A stretch of 59,433 nucleotides of DNA from positions 1 through 59,433 of the forward strand of contig JADZEF010000098.1 in the NCBI GenBank assembly GCA_020850695.1, written 5' to 3'. The translations under genes and the position numbers were made by a program. Positions 48,501-55,595 of this stretch are shown here, piece by piece (the first letter of the stretch is position 1; every line of letters begins with the position of its first letter). The DNA is from Planctomycetaceae bacterium. GTDB taxonomy: Bacteria > Planctomycetota > Planctomycetia > Planctomycetales > Planctomycetaceae. Under the pieces are notes generated by a model, which was given only the letters and a program-made list of their open reading frames with translations, was not told where the DNA came from and searched no databases.

Positions 48501-48836
48501 CAGGTGCTGCTGAATGCGAAGCGGGTGGCCGCTGCGGGAGTCCACTTCGCCGCCGCCGAGAACTTCGCCAACCTGCTGCCCGCGGGGGGAACTGCGTATC
48601 TGGAATTCGAGTTGGAGCCGCCGTACGTCCCCTTCCGCGTCTCGTCGATGCCGATGTACGTGAAGGTGGTGAACGGCGCGGCCCTCATTCAGCAGAAGCG
48701 GCTCGCCGAGGCGCGGGTCGAACTGCAGCAGGTGCGGTACTACCTGGCAAATCGTTCGCAGGAACAGCGCGAGATGAAGGACGACCCGATCCCCGCCATG
48801 TACGAGCGTCTGGCCCCCGCGGTGGGATTGCGCTAA
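45537..48836 (+). CDS. Large TPR-repeat protein with one membrane anchor
   Basis: The predicted product has 1099 residues. The ATG at 45537 is chosen; an upstream TTG is open but weaker. Residues 1-70 are Pro/Ser/Ala-rich and cytoplasm-facing. The anchor is at about 73-100 (LAWMLVCGLGGFCVCLLLVV, then GVMGWWML). The rest is a helical tail with many tetratricopeptide repeats, for example AIAKFDEAIQADAENSRFYTARGAAQV, ALAEEGLQNNPKHPRSWAIK and YAIQFDPKLIAGHMALSDCY. It may tether a protein complex at the inner membrane. No partner is encoded nearby. The family is unassigned. Confidence 0.88.
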   Translation: MTTPDSRVPKGTPHSRPAALKPAGESPARPTSPEARPTSHSHPIHAPPAAASAPSGGSPVPAAMPDAASRVPLAWMLVCGLGGFCVCLLLVVGVMGWWMLRGKGPNETAPKGGATASGTQIVQPAAQGVGPNANVANGKPLDGGAVPGQLPGISAVEPMPVPPPMGDAKALQPEALLLEIAADVAKKAEGAGAPPDIRPGKVSVLGTQGTLDSLNAPMNLPKGLLPFLQGLDLLHSLQPAKAIAKFDEAIQADAENSRFYTARGAAQVLTEKMDQSLPDLQRAMKLDPKNVLASRLTRLAYLMMGDQLKASKFHGHGGHAEIDFLITEVGVPYGNRIIAARAGLKPEIHDQMKAAASLQKLPTLMRLVATSFRTSDEQSSQALFALGVAQFNASDFPAARRSFEAVLVKYPYDWTSRYYYARCVLETGDPEAARNELTYLLCWARFLPEAFVARALCAARQNDLKRAEKDLATAKRLDPLKAAEAENAVAQARANPAAAGEAADVAAWDKLLEDAKRNVKFDDLVASALSLRQSVDARRRRWDEIYQDRLFELMSAARANPGNADRTADVAEFLRENHRVRGLQVAPNGSQHFFRRQTPETSRDEIELAYALAEEGLQNNPKHPRSWAIKSAILLHTYGRLTEAEKSAEYAIQFDPKLIAGHMALSDCYKEYSTRLRERAAALRAPKPQTRSVRIVDSKGNYVRTDSETYYVPASPAELAAAAECDRQAAIYEQKEQVCLNNALAAAKGTKQEPFYQALMLYLRKDYQGARGWLEKAVAQNPEDPAMRHRLANCLEMLDLKDEATEELARAINLQQTTGEVWLAVAWTKLERTSWDDAAEAVKRARSLDPSDARAAAFQSILEESGRKDATGSLGAAVAALAQEEARARSNQSTFLPTQGTGQILSPEDAGLTIMLRLRVARMVFQSKPEIAAECYLGNVALEPRLSEWNLAKSVESAMLPFPDRDAKQIPAPPPLVAILKNNRIFAGQVLLNAKRVAAAGVHFAAAENFANLLPAGGTAYLEFELEPPYVPFRVSSMPMYVKVVNGAALIQQKRLAEARVELQQVRYYLANRSQEQREMKDDPIPAMYERLAPAVGLR

Positions 48837-48850
48837 CGGGCGCAACATCG

Positions 48851-49495
48851 TCAGCCGGTCGAGTCGGTCGCGTCTGAGGAGTGCGGTTCGAAGCGTCGGC
48901 ATAACGCTGCGTAGTCCTCGGCGGTGTCGAGGTCCACCAGGATTGAAGCCTCCTGAATCTCGAGTTCCACGACGTCCCTGATCCGCTCCTTCACCAGCCG
49001 ATTCAAACCGGCGTCGGGCGGCAAGCGGAAGACGTCGTCGACGAGATCCCAGCGGAAGAGGGTGGGATGTCCGCGCCGTCCGGCATGCGTCGGAATCAGA
49101 ATCGCGGGACGCTCGTGCTGCCAGCGCGCGACCAATTGATTCGTGACGGCGGCGTCGAGCGTCGGATGGTCGGCCGGGATGAGGATCCAGCCGTCGTCGG
49201 AATCTGGATGATGCCTTTCCTCAATCGCCCGCAGCGCGTGCTCGATGCTGACGCGCATCTCGGGGGGCTCGGTGTCCGGGATGACAGTTGTGGCCCCGGC
49301 CGCGTGTGCGGCTTCGATCAGCGGCGCATCGTTCGGCCGGACGACGACGAACCGCTCGACGATCGCCGGAAGATCGAGTGCCGCAAGGAGTCGTTGAAGC
49401 ACCGTCTTCCCGCCGAGGGGGAGCAAGAGCTTCGGCCGCCCCATCCGGCGACTGTGCCCCGCAGCGGGTATGACGGCGAAGAGTCGGCCGGACAT
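48851..49495 (-). CDS. MobA-like nucleotidyltransferase (MocA type)
   Basis: A 214-residue NTP transferase. The ATG at 49495 leads directly to the nucleotide motif MSGRLFAVIPAAGHSRRMGRPKLLLPLGGKTVLQRLL. A longer frame upstream is read through a family-A repeat, so I reject it. ILIPADHPTLD is the metal-binding D.P pattern, and THAGRRGHPTLF lies on the substrate side. The family includes MobA and MocA, which add GMP or CMP to molybdopterin. That fits moaD/moaE at 1.5 kb, although the two loci are far apart; other small-molecule NTP transferases are possible. Confidence 0.85.
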   Translation of the reverse strand: MSGRLFAVIPAAGHSRRMGRPKLLLPLGGKTVLQRLLAALDLPAIVERFVVVRPNDAPLIEAAHAAGATTVIPDTEPPEMRVSIEHALRAIEERHHPDSDDGWILIPADHPTLDAAVTNQLVARWQHERPAILIPTHAGRRGHPTLFRWDLVDDVFRLPPDAGLNRLVKERIRDVVELEIQEASILVDLDTAEDYAALCRRFEPHSSDATDSTG

Positions 49496-49596
49496 GGGAA
49501 TGGCTCGGGGAAAAGGGAATAAGACCGTCGTCGTTTGATTCGCGAGGTCCGCATCTATTCGAGGACGCGCCAGGGACATCCACTCCATCTTTCTAT

Positions 49597-49705
49597 GGCG
49601 CATTACCGGCGGGTGTTCCGCTTCGTAGCCTGGCCTTCCAAGGCCGGGCGCGAGGTTTTGTCCGGCCTTGGAAGGCCGGACTACGGAAAACGCGGCGGTA
49701 ACGCG
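49597..49705 (+). repeat. MITE/REP-like element family A, copy 4
   Basis: A 109 bp element starting GGCGCATTAC and ending GTAACGCG, with inner hairpins CCTGGCCTTCCAAGGCCGGG and GTCCGGCCTTGGAAGGCCGGAC. It is nearly identical to copy 1 read in reverse. It lies in the divergent gap between the MobA-like gene and the NPCBM gene. Confidence 0.88.
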
Positions 49706-49834
49706 CTCTAATGGAATGGAATTCTTTCTCCCGATCAACCAGAATCGAGAGGGAGGCGGGATGCGCCGCTTGCGGAGCAAGAGGGGGGCTTCTTTTTCCC
49801 CGCCATTCGGCCGACTCGCACTTCTGGCGTCGCC

Positions 49835-51133
49835 ATGCCGTCACTTGCACTCTCTCCGGTATGGCGCGGCGTGTCACTCGCCGCGAGATACCGCTCGATT
49901 CTGCTGGCAGCCCTCCTCGTCTCCCTTCCAGTGGCGAGCCGCGCCGCAGACGGAGACGGCAACCCTGCGGCGATCGACTTCACGCTGGCCGACATCGAGG
50001 GCAAAGCCGTTTCCGGGGCATTGCGAACCGTCGATGCGGTCCGGGTCGAGTTGTCCGGCACGCCGTCCGTGGTCGTGTTGACCGACCGCATTGTGCGTTT
50101 GGCGCGGACCAAGCCGGCAGTTTCCGCGTTCGAGAAGCAGCCTGCGGTGCTGCTGGCCAATGGAGACCGGCTGGCGGTGCGGGTGCGGCGAATGACGGAG
50201 GAGGTCCTGGAGGCGGATTGGCCTTCGGAGGGGTCGGGGAAGGTTCGAATTCCGCTGGAGACGATTCGCGGCGTCATCGTGACCGCGCCGGAGTCGGTCG
50301 AGAGGCGATGGACGCTGGACGGACAGCTGACGCGCTGGCGCGAGAACTCCGACATCGTCATGCTCGCACGCGGCGATCGTCTTCCGGGCGAGATGATCGG
50401 GTGGACGGGAGACGCGCTGACGCTGAAGGGAGCGGCGGGCGATGTCTCGCTGGAGCGGGCCCAGATCCTCGCGATGGGATTCAGCGCCTCGCTGACGAGC
50501 TTTCCGAAAGTGGAAGGCCCGAGACAACTGGTCGTGCTGACCGACGGATCGCAGATCGTGATGACGGGGCTCAAGTTCGCCGAGGGGCATCTCAACGGAC
50601 GTGCGGCCTTTGGGGCCGATCTGAGCTTCTCGATTGAGTCGATCGCGTCGATTCGATTCCTGGGCGGGCGCATCCAACCTCTGTCCGACCTCACGCCGAC
50701 GAATTTCCGCCACACGCCGTTCGTCTCGGGAACCTGGAAGGCGGGTATCGACCGGACCGTGCTCGGACGTCCGCTACGACTGAGGGGGGGCGAATATCCA
50801 AAGGGGCTCGGCATGCACAGCCAGAGCTCGATGACCTACGCGATCGACGGCGAGTACGAGTCGTTCCTGGCAACGGTCGGCATCGATGACGAGACTCAGG
50901 ACCGGGGAAATGTCGTCTTTGCGGTGGAGGTCGACGGGAAGCGCATCGCCGCCACGTCGCCGCTGCCGGGAAGCGCCTTGTCGCAAAAGATCGGTCCCCT
51001 CGACCTCCGCGGCAAACGCAGCCTGACGTTGCACGTCGAGTTCGGCGAGCTGGGAGACATCCAGGACCATGCCGACTGGTGCGACCCGGTGCTGGTCCGA
51101 GCGAAAGGCAGCGAATCGCCGGCGAGGGATTAG
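49835..51133 (+). CDS. Secreted NPCBM-domain protein
   Basis: A 432-residue protein with a signal peptide (RYRSILLAALLVSLPVASRAA). The first 290 residues are beta-rich and unassigned, with LADIEGKAVSGALRTVDAVRVEL and repeats of the type VLANGDRLAVRV. The C-terminal part (about 295-425) is an NPCBM/NEW2 carbohydrate-binding domain: GGEYPKGLGMHSQSSMTYAI, then DDETQDRGNVVFAVEVDGKRI and LTLHVEFGELGDIQDHADWCDPVLV. It would bind extracellular glycans. Its neighbour is a small BON protein; no enzyme is fused. Confidence 0.86.
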   Translation: MPSLALSPVWRGVSLAARYRSILLAALLVSLPVASRAADGDGNPAAIDFTLADIEGKAVSGALRTVDAVRVELSGTPSVVVLTDRIVRLARTKPAVSAFEKQPAVLLANGDRLAVRVRRMTEEVLEADWPSEGSGKVRIPLETIRGVIVTAPESVERRWTLDGQLTRWRENSDIVMLARGDRLPGEMIGWTGDALTLKGAAGDVSLERAQILAMGFSASLTSFPKVEGPRQLVVLTDGSQIVMTGLKFAEGHLNGRAAFGADLSFSIESIASIRFLGGRIQPLSDLTPTNFRHTPFVSGTWKAGIDRTVLGRPLRLRGGEYPKGLGMHSQSSMTYAIDGEYESFLATVGIDDETQDRGNVVFAVEVDGKRIAATSPLPGSALSQKIGPLDLRGKRSLTLHVEFGELGDIQDHADWCDPVLVRAKGSESPARD

Positions 51134-51464
51134 GCCGTTCATGACGTTCGCGAAATGCCGCGGCATGAACATGACGGTTCGTTCACTTTTCCCGCTTCAA
51201 CCCTTCCACATGCGGATGAACTTAACCTGAATTCCCGGCTCAGCCCCCTTTTCGAGTTTTGTGCGCGACCGATAAGATCGTGAGAGGACAGAGACAGGTG
51301 AGGCATTGGTCTGCCGACACGGGCCGGGATTCCTGCCGAACTTTCCTGCTCCGCCTGAATCTTTCAACCCGCAAATCATGCCGGGTCGATGGGACGAGAC
51401 GGCGCCCTCTGTCTGATGAGCGGAATTGACGGGCCCGTGGCCAGACCTGACGGAGACTCAATCA
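51134..51464. other. Intergenic region with a weak promoter-like element
   Basis: A 331-base gap. ATGCCGCGGCAT at 51157-51168 is a perfect palindrome near the preceding stop. TAAGAT at 51273-51278 has TTTCGA 17 bases upstream and could be a weak sigma-70 promoter for the BON gene. No gene was seen. Confidence 0.3.
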
Positions 51465-52220
51465 ATGCTGACCCGCAACCTCGCTTTCGCCACAGTGGCT
51501 TTCGGACTGGCGGCCCTGTCGTCGGTGGCGTGCCAGGCGCAGAGTTCGAGCATGTTCGGCGGGCGCGGTCCGACCAGCGGAACGTCCGGCATCCGAGGTT
51601 CCGCCAGCAGCGCGTATGGTCTCAGCAGCGGCAATTCGCCCACCAGCGGGTTTTCAGCAACGCAAAGCGGATTCGGTTCGTCGGACAGCCTGTCGCCGTT
51701 TGGAGTGCAGCAGTTCGGCACGAGCCAGATGGGTGCGGCGGGACTGGCCCGCACCTCGGGGGCGAATGGATTTCAGGGAACCAATGGTGCGGCGAACGGT
51801 CAGACGGCCCGGTATGGCGTGGGCAACACGCTCGGGCGTCTGGGACAATCGGGACTTGGTCGACAGGGGTTGAACCGGCAAGGGTTCAACGGTCAGAACC
51901 GCAATCGCAATAACCAGGGGCAGAACCGGCAGGACGACTTCGCGAACTCGCAGGTTCGCATTCGCCCGCAGGTGTCTTTTCCCTACAGCGAACGGGAGAA
52001 CCTTGCGGTGAACACGGCTCTGGCCGGTCAGTTCGACCGGATTGGAAGGAGCAATCCTGAGTTTGCCGGCATCCAGTTCACGATGGATTCGCGAAGCGAG
52101 GTGACCTTGAGCGGCACCGTTCCCCGCGAGCACGCCGGACGGCTGGCCGCGGCCCTTGTGCGGTTGGAACCGGGCGTCCGCTCGGTCCGCAATGAATTGA
52201 CAGTCGTCGTCCCACGGTGA
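51465..52220 (+). CDS. Secreted BON-domain protein with low-complexity linker
   Basis: A 251-residue protein. The ATG at 51465 gives a signal peptide (RNLAFATVAFGLAALSSVAC) with a possible lipoprotein cysteine. Residues 25-165 are low-complexity, rich in Gly, Ser, Asn and Gln (GRQGLNRQGFNGQNRNRNNQ). The C-terminus (about 175-250) is a BON domain: FTMDSRSEVTLSGTVPREHAGRLAAALVRLEPGVRSVRNELTVV. BON domains bind phospholipid or peptidoglycan and often act in envelope stability. The linker suggests display across the periplasm. It converges on the beta-lactamase-like gene with only 35 bases between stops. Confidence 0.85.
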   Translation: MLTRNLAFATVAFGLAALSSVACQAQSSSMFGGRGPTSGTSGIRGSASSAYGLSSGNSPTSGFSATQSGFGSSDSLSPFGVQQFGTSQMGAAGLARTSGANGFQGTNGAANGQTARYGVGNTLGRLGQSGLGRQGLNRQGFNGQNRNRNNQGQNRQDDFANSQVRIRPQVSFPYSERENLAVNTALAGQFDRIGRSNPEFAGIQFTMDSRSEVTLSGTVPREHAGRLAAALVRLEPGVRSVRNELTVVVPR

Positions 52221-52255
52221 GAGCCGAGCTGAGTGTCCCGGTTCTCCTGCCACCC

Positions 52256-53395
52256 TCAGACGATCGCTGCGGCGATCGCGTTGGAGAGCCGGGCGAGGTA
52301 GCGGCCGTGCGGTTCCATGGGCTGCGTCGTGAGGATGACGGCCCACACCTGGTGCTCGGGGTCGATCCAGAAGACGGTTCCCGTCGCTCCCCAGTGGCCG
52401 TACGTGTGCGGGCTGAGGAGATCGCCGAAGTTCTCGCTGTGAGCCGGCCAGTTGAGCCGCCACCCCAGTCCCCATGGCTTGCAGCGGCGATCTTCCTCGG
52501 GGACGTCGCGCATCGGTTCGAGCTGGTTGCGGACTGCCGCATCGACGGTCGCCGGGCTGAACAGCGTCCGGTCGCCAATGCGGCCCCGATTGAGCATCAG
52601 GGCGGCGAACGTGCCGAGGTCGGCCGGAGTCGTCAGCAGGCCTCCCCACGGAGCGCCGAGCATCCGCCAATAGCGGCTGTTCCAGTTCCAGTCGTGGGCG
52701 GTGGTCTGATCGGCCGGAACGCGGATCTCGGGGACGCGAGCGATCCGGGGCGAGGTCCCCTGAAACCAGGACTCCGGAGCGCCGAGGGCGGTGTCGTGCA
52801 TGCCCAGCGGTTCGAAAATTTCCTCGCGCAGGAACTGCGGGCATGAGCGTCCCGAGACCCGCGCGATAATTTCGCCCAGCAGTGCGAAGCCCATGCTTTG
52901 ATATTGGACGCCGCGGCCGGGGGCGAAGGCCGGTTCGCAGTCGCAGGTGTCTTCGACGAAGGCATGGAGGGGAGCTCCCGCCGCCCGCAACTGGCGATTG
53001 TTGGGGAGCATGTCCGGGAGGCCGGACGTGTGGGTGAGGAGGTGGCGGATGGTTGTCGCGTACTTGCGTTCGCCGCCGAACTCGGGAATGAACTCGTGGA
53101 CGCGCTCGCCCAGCAGCAGTTGCCCGCGCTCGATGAGCAGGCAGGCCCCCATCGCGACAATCGGCTTGGTGATCGACGCGATGAGGAAGATCGCGTCGTC
53201 GCGGATCGAGGCGGGGGCGTCCGCCAAGTGTTGTCGGCCGAAGAGGGCGGGCTTCGTCATCCGGTCGCCGCGTCCGACCACCACGCCGGCCGAAGGGAGC
53301 AGATCGCGGTCGCACCAGTCGCGAACCAGTTCGAGGGCCGCAGCCCACCGCTCGGGGTGCAGACCGACCGCTTCGGGTGAATCCATTGCCAGCAT
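52256..53395 (-). CDS. Class C beta-lactamase-like serine hydrolase
   Basis: A 379-residue protein. Two starts three codons apart are possible (53395 or 53386). SITK (SxxK motif) carries the nucleophile serine. The YxN position reads YQS (VQYQSMGFALL), and the third motif reads HWGATG in place of KTG. This fits esterase- and peptidase-like members of the family rather than true beta-lactamases. No signal peptide is obvious, so it may be cytoplasmic. It could act on D-amino peptides or esters. The gene is isolated. Confidence 0.88.
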   Translation of the reverse strand: MLAMDSPEAVGLHPERWAAALELVRDWCDRDLLPSAGVVVGRGDRMTKPALFGRQHLADAPASIRDDAIFLIASITKPIVAMGACLLIERGQLLLGERVHEFIPEFGGERKYATTIRHLLTHTSGLPDMLPNNRQLRAAGAPLHAFVEDTCDCEPAFAPGRGVQYQSMGFALLGEIIARVSGRSCPQFLREEIFEPLGMHDTALGAPESWFQGTSPRIARVPEIRVPADQTTAHDWNWNSRYWRMLGAPWGGLLTTPADLGTFAALMLNRGRIGDRTLFSPATVDAAVRNQLEPMRDVPEEDRRCKPWGLGWRLNWPAHSENFGDLLSPHTYGHWGATGTVFWIDPEHQVWAVILTTQPMEPHGRYLARLSNAIAAAIV

Positions 53396-53572
53396 GGGAT
53401 GCGCCTACGGAAGAGCAAGCGGCGCGCAGGTTCCGATTCGGACATCCGCATCGGCCCTGGGCGCTCCCCCGCATCATGCCGCACGCGGCATCCGTCGTCG
53501 AGCAAACCGCTGTGTGCTGACCAGCCTCGCCAACCCTTTCCCCATCAACGCCAGGGGGACGCAGAGGAAAAG

Positions 53573-53748
53573 AGTTGCCCGCGAATGGCGCGAAGAAACG
53601 CGAATGAAAGGCAGGGATACAGTAGAGGACGATGAGGAAGTCAGAAGCAGGGATAGATGCTGTGGAGATTCGATCGAATGGCTTCGCTCTGCACTCTGAA
53701 ATTTGTCTTGGCCTTTATTCGCGTCTCTTCGCGCCATTCGCGGGCAAA
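53573..53748. repeat. Long hairpin, CGCGAATGGCGCGAAG family
   Basis: The left arm (53574-53611) reads GTTGCCCGCGAATGGCGCG and continues AAGAAACGCGAATGAAAGG. The right arm (53710-53747) is its near reverse complement (GGCCTTTATTCGCGTCTCTT and CGCGCCATTCGCGGGCAA). The arms are about 38 bases and the loop about 98. It sits in the 464-base gap between the serine hydrolase start and the XRE gene stop. No gene was seen in this gap. Confidence 0.8.
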
Positions 53749-53859
53749 TCTTCGGTTCTTCGAGGCACCAAAGAGGGGGCGAGGGATTCCATCGACCATC
53801 CCTCTGGTGAACAAAGTCTGGACGATTCTGGACACCGGATTCGATCGGCAGTGGCGTCT

Positions 53860-54483
53860 TCAATGGTCTGCGGTCGTCGATCGCAACCGCGCCGCGCTGA
53901 TCAACGCTTCGAGTTGCGGGCTGGTTTCGACGTTTCCGATAGGGTGCACCATGCGGTAGAGCGTGTCGATCAATCGCTGCGTCACTTCGGCGAGGTGGGT
54001 CTCCAGCAGCACTTTCGTCTGCTGGATGATCTCGCGGCGGCGATTGATCTGCCGGGCGGCCTCGCGGACTCCTTCGGAGTTGAGTCCGCCCCCGTGGCCG
54101 AAGGTGCTGTAGAGTTCGTCCCAGTCGTCGGGGCTCCAGCCGGTGAAGAGCCGCGGGGATTCGGTCGCGACCTCGGAAACCGCGGGATTCGTGCGTCTGT
54201 CAAAGTCTTGCGGCGACGTGCGGACCCACGCATCGGCCTCGGCGGGCGCCGCGGCGGCGAAGGCATCCCCCGACAGTTCGGCGAGTGAGACATCGAATGC
54301 GGCCGCCACTTTCTCGAGTGTCTGAAGGTGCGGACGAGATGATTCGCCCGCGAGAAGTTGTGACGCCGTCGTGCGGGAAATGCCGGCGGCCCGCGCCAGA
54401 CTTCCCGCTCCCCATCCGCGCGGAAGGCACCGCGCCCGGACCTTCCGTGCGAGCGCCGCCGCCTGCTCGTTTTCCCTGGTCAT
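53860..54483 (-). CDS. XRE-family transcriptional regulator
   Basis: A 207-residue protein. The ATG at 54483 has GAGG six bases upstream; a longer frame upstream runs into the AT-rich regulatory region and is rejected. An N-terminal Cro/C1-type helix-turn-helix is at about 26-75 (GSLARAAGISRTTASQLLAGE...LQTLEKVAAAFDVSLAEL). The middle is disordered. The C-terminal region (about 130-195: NRRREIIQQTKVLLETHLAEVTQRLIDTLYRMVHP) is helical and may bind a signal or partner. It is divergent from three small genes. An inverted repeat lies over the likely promoter, suggesting autoregulation. Confidence 0.85.
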   Translation of the reverse strand: MTRENEQAAALARKVRARCLPRGWGAGSLARAAGISRTTASQLLAGESSRPHLQTLEKVAAAFDVSLAELSGDAFAAAAPAEADAWVRTSPQDFDRRTNPAVSEVATESPRLFTGWSPDDWDELYSTFGHGGGLNSEGVREAARQINRRREIIQQTKVLLETHLAEVTQRLIDTLYRMVHPIGNVETSPQLEALISAARLRSTTADH

Positions 54484-54530
54484 TGTGCACCTCGCTCCAA
54501 GGGCTGAAGGGAAAGCCGTTTCCAGCGATC

Positions 54531-54591
54531 TGAACAAAATTGAACAAATGATACAGTTCGATATTGAATAATACTGTACTAAAGAATACAA
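54531..54591. promoter_or_regulatory. AT-rich divergent promoter with candidate operator
   Basis: The region is strikingly AT-rich against a GC-rich background. On the minus strand, TTGTAT (54591-54586) and TTCAAT (54568-54563) are 17 bases apart and would serve the XRE gene. On the plus strand, TTGAAC (54540-54545) and TATTGA (54562-54567) are 16 apart. TACAGT (54552-54557) and ACTGTA (54573-54578) form an inverted repeat with a 15-base spacer overlapping both. Direct repeats TGAACAAA also occur at 54531 and 54541. The layout suggests that the regulator controls both directions. Confidence 0.55.
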
Positions 54592-54782
54592 TTTCTCCTG
54601 TCGCGAGTCAAACGCAGGGACGACCCGCAGGAAGCTCGACTCGCGGTGGCATGCAGGCCGTGCGGCGGCATGGACGCCTTTGGACGGGGTTTCGTCAGGA
54701 CGACTGGATTGGGCAGGGAAGCCCGCCCCGCTGTCGCATCGCTCGCCCCCTCTCCCTTCTTTCCCCCCTTGGGAGCACCACG

Positions 54783-55019
54783 ATGGTTCGCAAAGTTCGA
54801 CTCGGCTCTGACGACACACACGCGGATCTGGATCCCTCCCCCCGCCGCGCCGACTTCGACGATCTCGACGACCTGGTTCTCGACACCGCGCCCGACCGCC
54901 CGAAGGGGCGGGAGCGTTCGGAGCGGAAGTCGACCTCGCGGCGCTCGACGCGTCCCGGGCCCGACACTGACCGCCGGCATCTCGCGGACGCCGACTGGAT
55001 CAACGACCCGGCGGGCTGA
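54783..55019 (+). CDS. Small highly charged protein
   Basis: The predicted product has 78 residues. The ATG at 54783 has GGGAG eight bases upstream. The sequence alternates acidic and basic patches (DDTHADLDPSPRRADFDDLD, then RPKGRERSERKSTSRRSTRP) and is probably disordered. No family is recognised. It starts a run of three small plus-strand genes facing away from the XRE regulator. It ends just before a hairpin repeat. Confidence 0.5.
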   Translation: MVRKVRLGSDDTHADLDPSPRRADFDDLDDLVLDTAPDRPKGRERSERKSTSRRSTRPGPDTDRRHLADADWINDPAG

Positions 55020-55060
55020 TGGTCGACTTTTGCTTGGCCGGTGGGAAACAGCCGAATGCC

Positions 55061-55165
55061 GAAATTCAAATGTCGAAGGAATTGTCGACATTCCAAATTC
55101 GAAGAGTCGCGGCCCATGCCTTTCGTCATTTTGGGGTTTCGATTTTCCTTAGACATTTGAATTTC
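55061..55165. repeat. Hairpin, GAAATTCAAATGTC family
   Basis: The left arm GAAATTCAAATGTCGAAGGA (55061-55080) and the right arm (TCCTTAGACATTTGAATTTC, about 55146-55165) pair at 19 of 20 positions. The loop of about 65 bases has further AT-rich sequence. It lies between the charged small gene and the ribbon-helix-helix-like gene. Confidence 0.85.
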
Positions 55166-55254
55166 AGCCTTCGGGTTTCTTCTCGTCTGCTCCGTCCGTC
55201 TCTTTCCACGCCGCAGCCGTTGCGGCGTTTTTCGTCCCCCCCGAAGGTGTCGCC

Positions 55255-55449
55255 ATGACTCAGGCCGAGCTTCGCAAGCAGATCTCGATCTTCATCACGC
55301 TGTCGGACTGGAAAGCGATTCGGCAGGAAGCGGCGCGGCGTCAGATCCCCATGACCGAGCTCTGCCGCCAGTGGATGAGCCGCGACCTGCAGAAGTTGCG
55401 GAGCGATCGCGCGGCGAACGCCATCGACGCATCACAGAGCGAGTCCTGA
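55255..55449 (+). CDS. Small protein, possible ribbon-helix-helix DNA-binding fold
   Basis: A 64-residue protein with GAAGGTG upstream. A short beta strand (ISIFITLSDWKAI) followed by two helices (RQEAARRQIPMTELCRQWMSRDLQKL) is the layout of CopG/Arc-type ribbon-helix-helix proteins. That reading comes from the pattern only and no family is certain. It would be dimeric and DNA-binding. It lies between two hairpin repeats in the small-gene locus. Confidence 0.55.
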   Translation: MTQAELRKQISIFITLSDWKAIRQEAARRQIPMTELCRQWMSRDLQKLRSDRAANAIDASQSES

Positions 55450-55461
55450 TGGCCGGAAGAA

Positions 55462-55540
55462 TTGATCGTTGGTCATTGTTCGTTGGTCATTGATCATTTC
55501 CAGATGACCACTGACCAATGATCAACGACCAATGACAAAT
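55462..55540. repeat. Inverted repeat of TTGGTCATTG units
   Basis: The left arm (about 55468-55497) is GTTGGTCATTGTTCGTTGGT then CATTGATCAT. The right arm (about 55504-55538) is ATGACCACTGACCAATGATC then AACGACCAATGACAA. Each arm itself contains tandem TTGGTCATTG-like units. The loop is only about six bases. Confidence 0.85.
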
Positions 55541-55595
55541 CGTCTTCAGGTTTTGCGACACCCTGACAGCATCCTCGTCGTCCGCGAGCCCCACC

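Noticed and set aside
49496..49780. N-terminal extension of the MobA-like protein
   Set aside because: The extra residues are translated from a family-A repeat element, and the nucleotide-binding motif begins directly at the ATG at 49495.
55462..55540. CRISPR-like array from repeated TTGGTCATTG units
   Set aside because: The units are only about ten bases, lie next to each other and form one palindrome; there are no spacers or cas genes.
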